Position numbers and translations under genes: made by a program. Below, piece by piece: positions 63,705 to 64,000 of a DNA stretch of 64,000 nucleotides. The stretch's first letter is position 1, and every line of letters begins with the position of its first letter. The notes below the pieces were generated by a model. The model saw only the letters and a program-made list of their open reading frames with translations, was not told the DNA's origin and made no database searches. Source of the stretch: Streptomyces sp. NWU339 (GTDB lineage: Bacteria; Actinomycetota; Actinomycetes; Streptomycetales; Streptomycetaceae); NCBI RefSeq assembly GCF_003143855.1, contig NZ_QFRK01000007.1:51194-115193 (forward strand), given 5' to 3'.

Positions 63705-64000
63705 ATGTCTGTCTACGTCGGTATCGACGTGCACCGCAAGCGTTCGCAGATCGCCGTGGTCGAGGACGACGGTGCGGTGCAGGTCAACCGGAATGTGCCG
63801 AACGGGGTCAAGACGGTGCTGTCGGTGATCGGAGATCTGCCGATCGGTGCGCCGGTGGCCTTCGAGGCCGCCTACGGGTGGGGGTGGCTGGTGGAGCTGC
63901 TGGAGGACTACGGCTTTGAGCCGCACCTGGTGCATCCGCTGCGGTGCAAGGCGATCGCCTCGGCGCGGTTGAAGAACGACAAGGTGGACGCCGCGACCCT
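63705..64000 (+). CDS. IS110-family transposase, N-terminal part
   Basis: An open frame of 98 complete codons running off the window end. Seen: VYVGIDVHRKRSQIAVVEDD, which carries the first catalytic Asp of the DEDD RuvC-like domain, Glu in AFEAAYGWG, and the later acidic residues in RLKNDKVDA. AAGGAGG is placed 7 bases before the ATG. The visible part is uninterrupted, so the element may be intact and mobile. The right end lies outside the window. Confidence 0.9.
   Translation, partial: MSVYVGIDVHRKRSQIAVVEDDGAVQVNRNVPNGVKTVLSVIGDLPIGAPVAFEAAYGWGWLVELLEDYGFEPHLVHPLRCKAIASARLKNDKVDAAT

Noticed and set aside
1..64000. CRISPR arrays, tRNA and rRNA genes
   Set aside because: No regularly spaced repeats and no cloverleaf or rRNA-like sequence were seen on reading either strand.

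Overview
This window is high-GC actinobacterial DNA, almost certainly from a Streptomyces. Third codon positions are strongly G/C, leucine TTA codons are nearly absent, most start sites are preceded by GGAGG-like sites, and the gene families (giant NRPSs, MbtH, CopC/CopD and DUF1775 copper proteins, DesK/NarL-type two-component pairs, IS110/ISL3/IS30 debris) are typical of that genus.

Positions 1-43.9 kb hold a non-ribosomal peptide cluster, all on the + strand. It has a type II thioesterase, a roughly 0.9-kb non-coding stretch, a cytochrome P450, a stand-alone penicillin-binding-protein-type hydrolase, two very large NRPSs (6199 and 6642 aa), an MbtH-like protein and a GNAT acetyltransferase. 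The NRPSs carry ten modules: A-T | C-A-T-E | C-A-T-E | C-A-T-E | C-A-T // C-A-T-E | C-A-T | C-A-T-E | C-A-T | C-A-T-E. There is no starter C domain and no terminal thioesterase or reductase. The last domain is an intact epimerase, and the PBP-type hydrolase resembles SurE-family enzymes that release and cyclise peptides ending in a D-residue. The prediction is therefore a non-acylated head-to-tail cyclic decapeptide: X - D-Ala - D-Ile/Val - D-Ala - X - D-(basic/polar) - Thr - D-(basic/polar) - Val - D-X. X is one hydrophobic residue used three times, with identical pocket residues in modules 1, 5 and 10. C-domain subtypes agree with every E domain. The cyclase gene carries an in-frame TTA codon, which suggests bldA control of product release. 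A 12-bp perfect hairpin follows mbtH and probably ends the main transcript.

An insertion-sequence scar (44.1-44.6 kb, IS30 and IS3-type fragments) marks the right border. From 45.2 to 55.3 kb there is an envelope and copper group: a secreted Fn3/chitobiase-C protein, a Tat-exported multicopper oxidase, a small membrane protein, a type I signal peptidase, a solo receiver protein, a NarL-type regulator with its DesK-type kinase, a CopC-CopD fusion and a YcnI/DUF1775 protein. From 55.3 to 64 kb the region is more eroded: a histidine-kinase fragment, a small repeat-rich secreted protein, an ISL3 transposase remnant, a secreted L-amino-acid oxidase-like flavoenzyme, a CASTOR/POLLUX-like two-RCK channel, a decayed RHS/YD-repeat protein with a C-terminal tip and an overlapping membrane-protein gene (a possible toxin/immunity pair), an IS256-like remnant, and the 5' part of an IS110 transposase cut by the window end.

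No tRNA, rRNA or CRISPR array was recognised.
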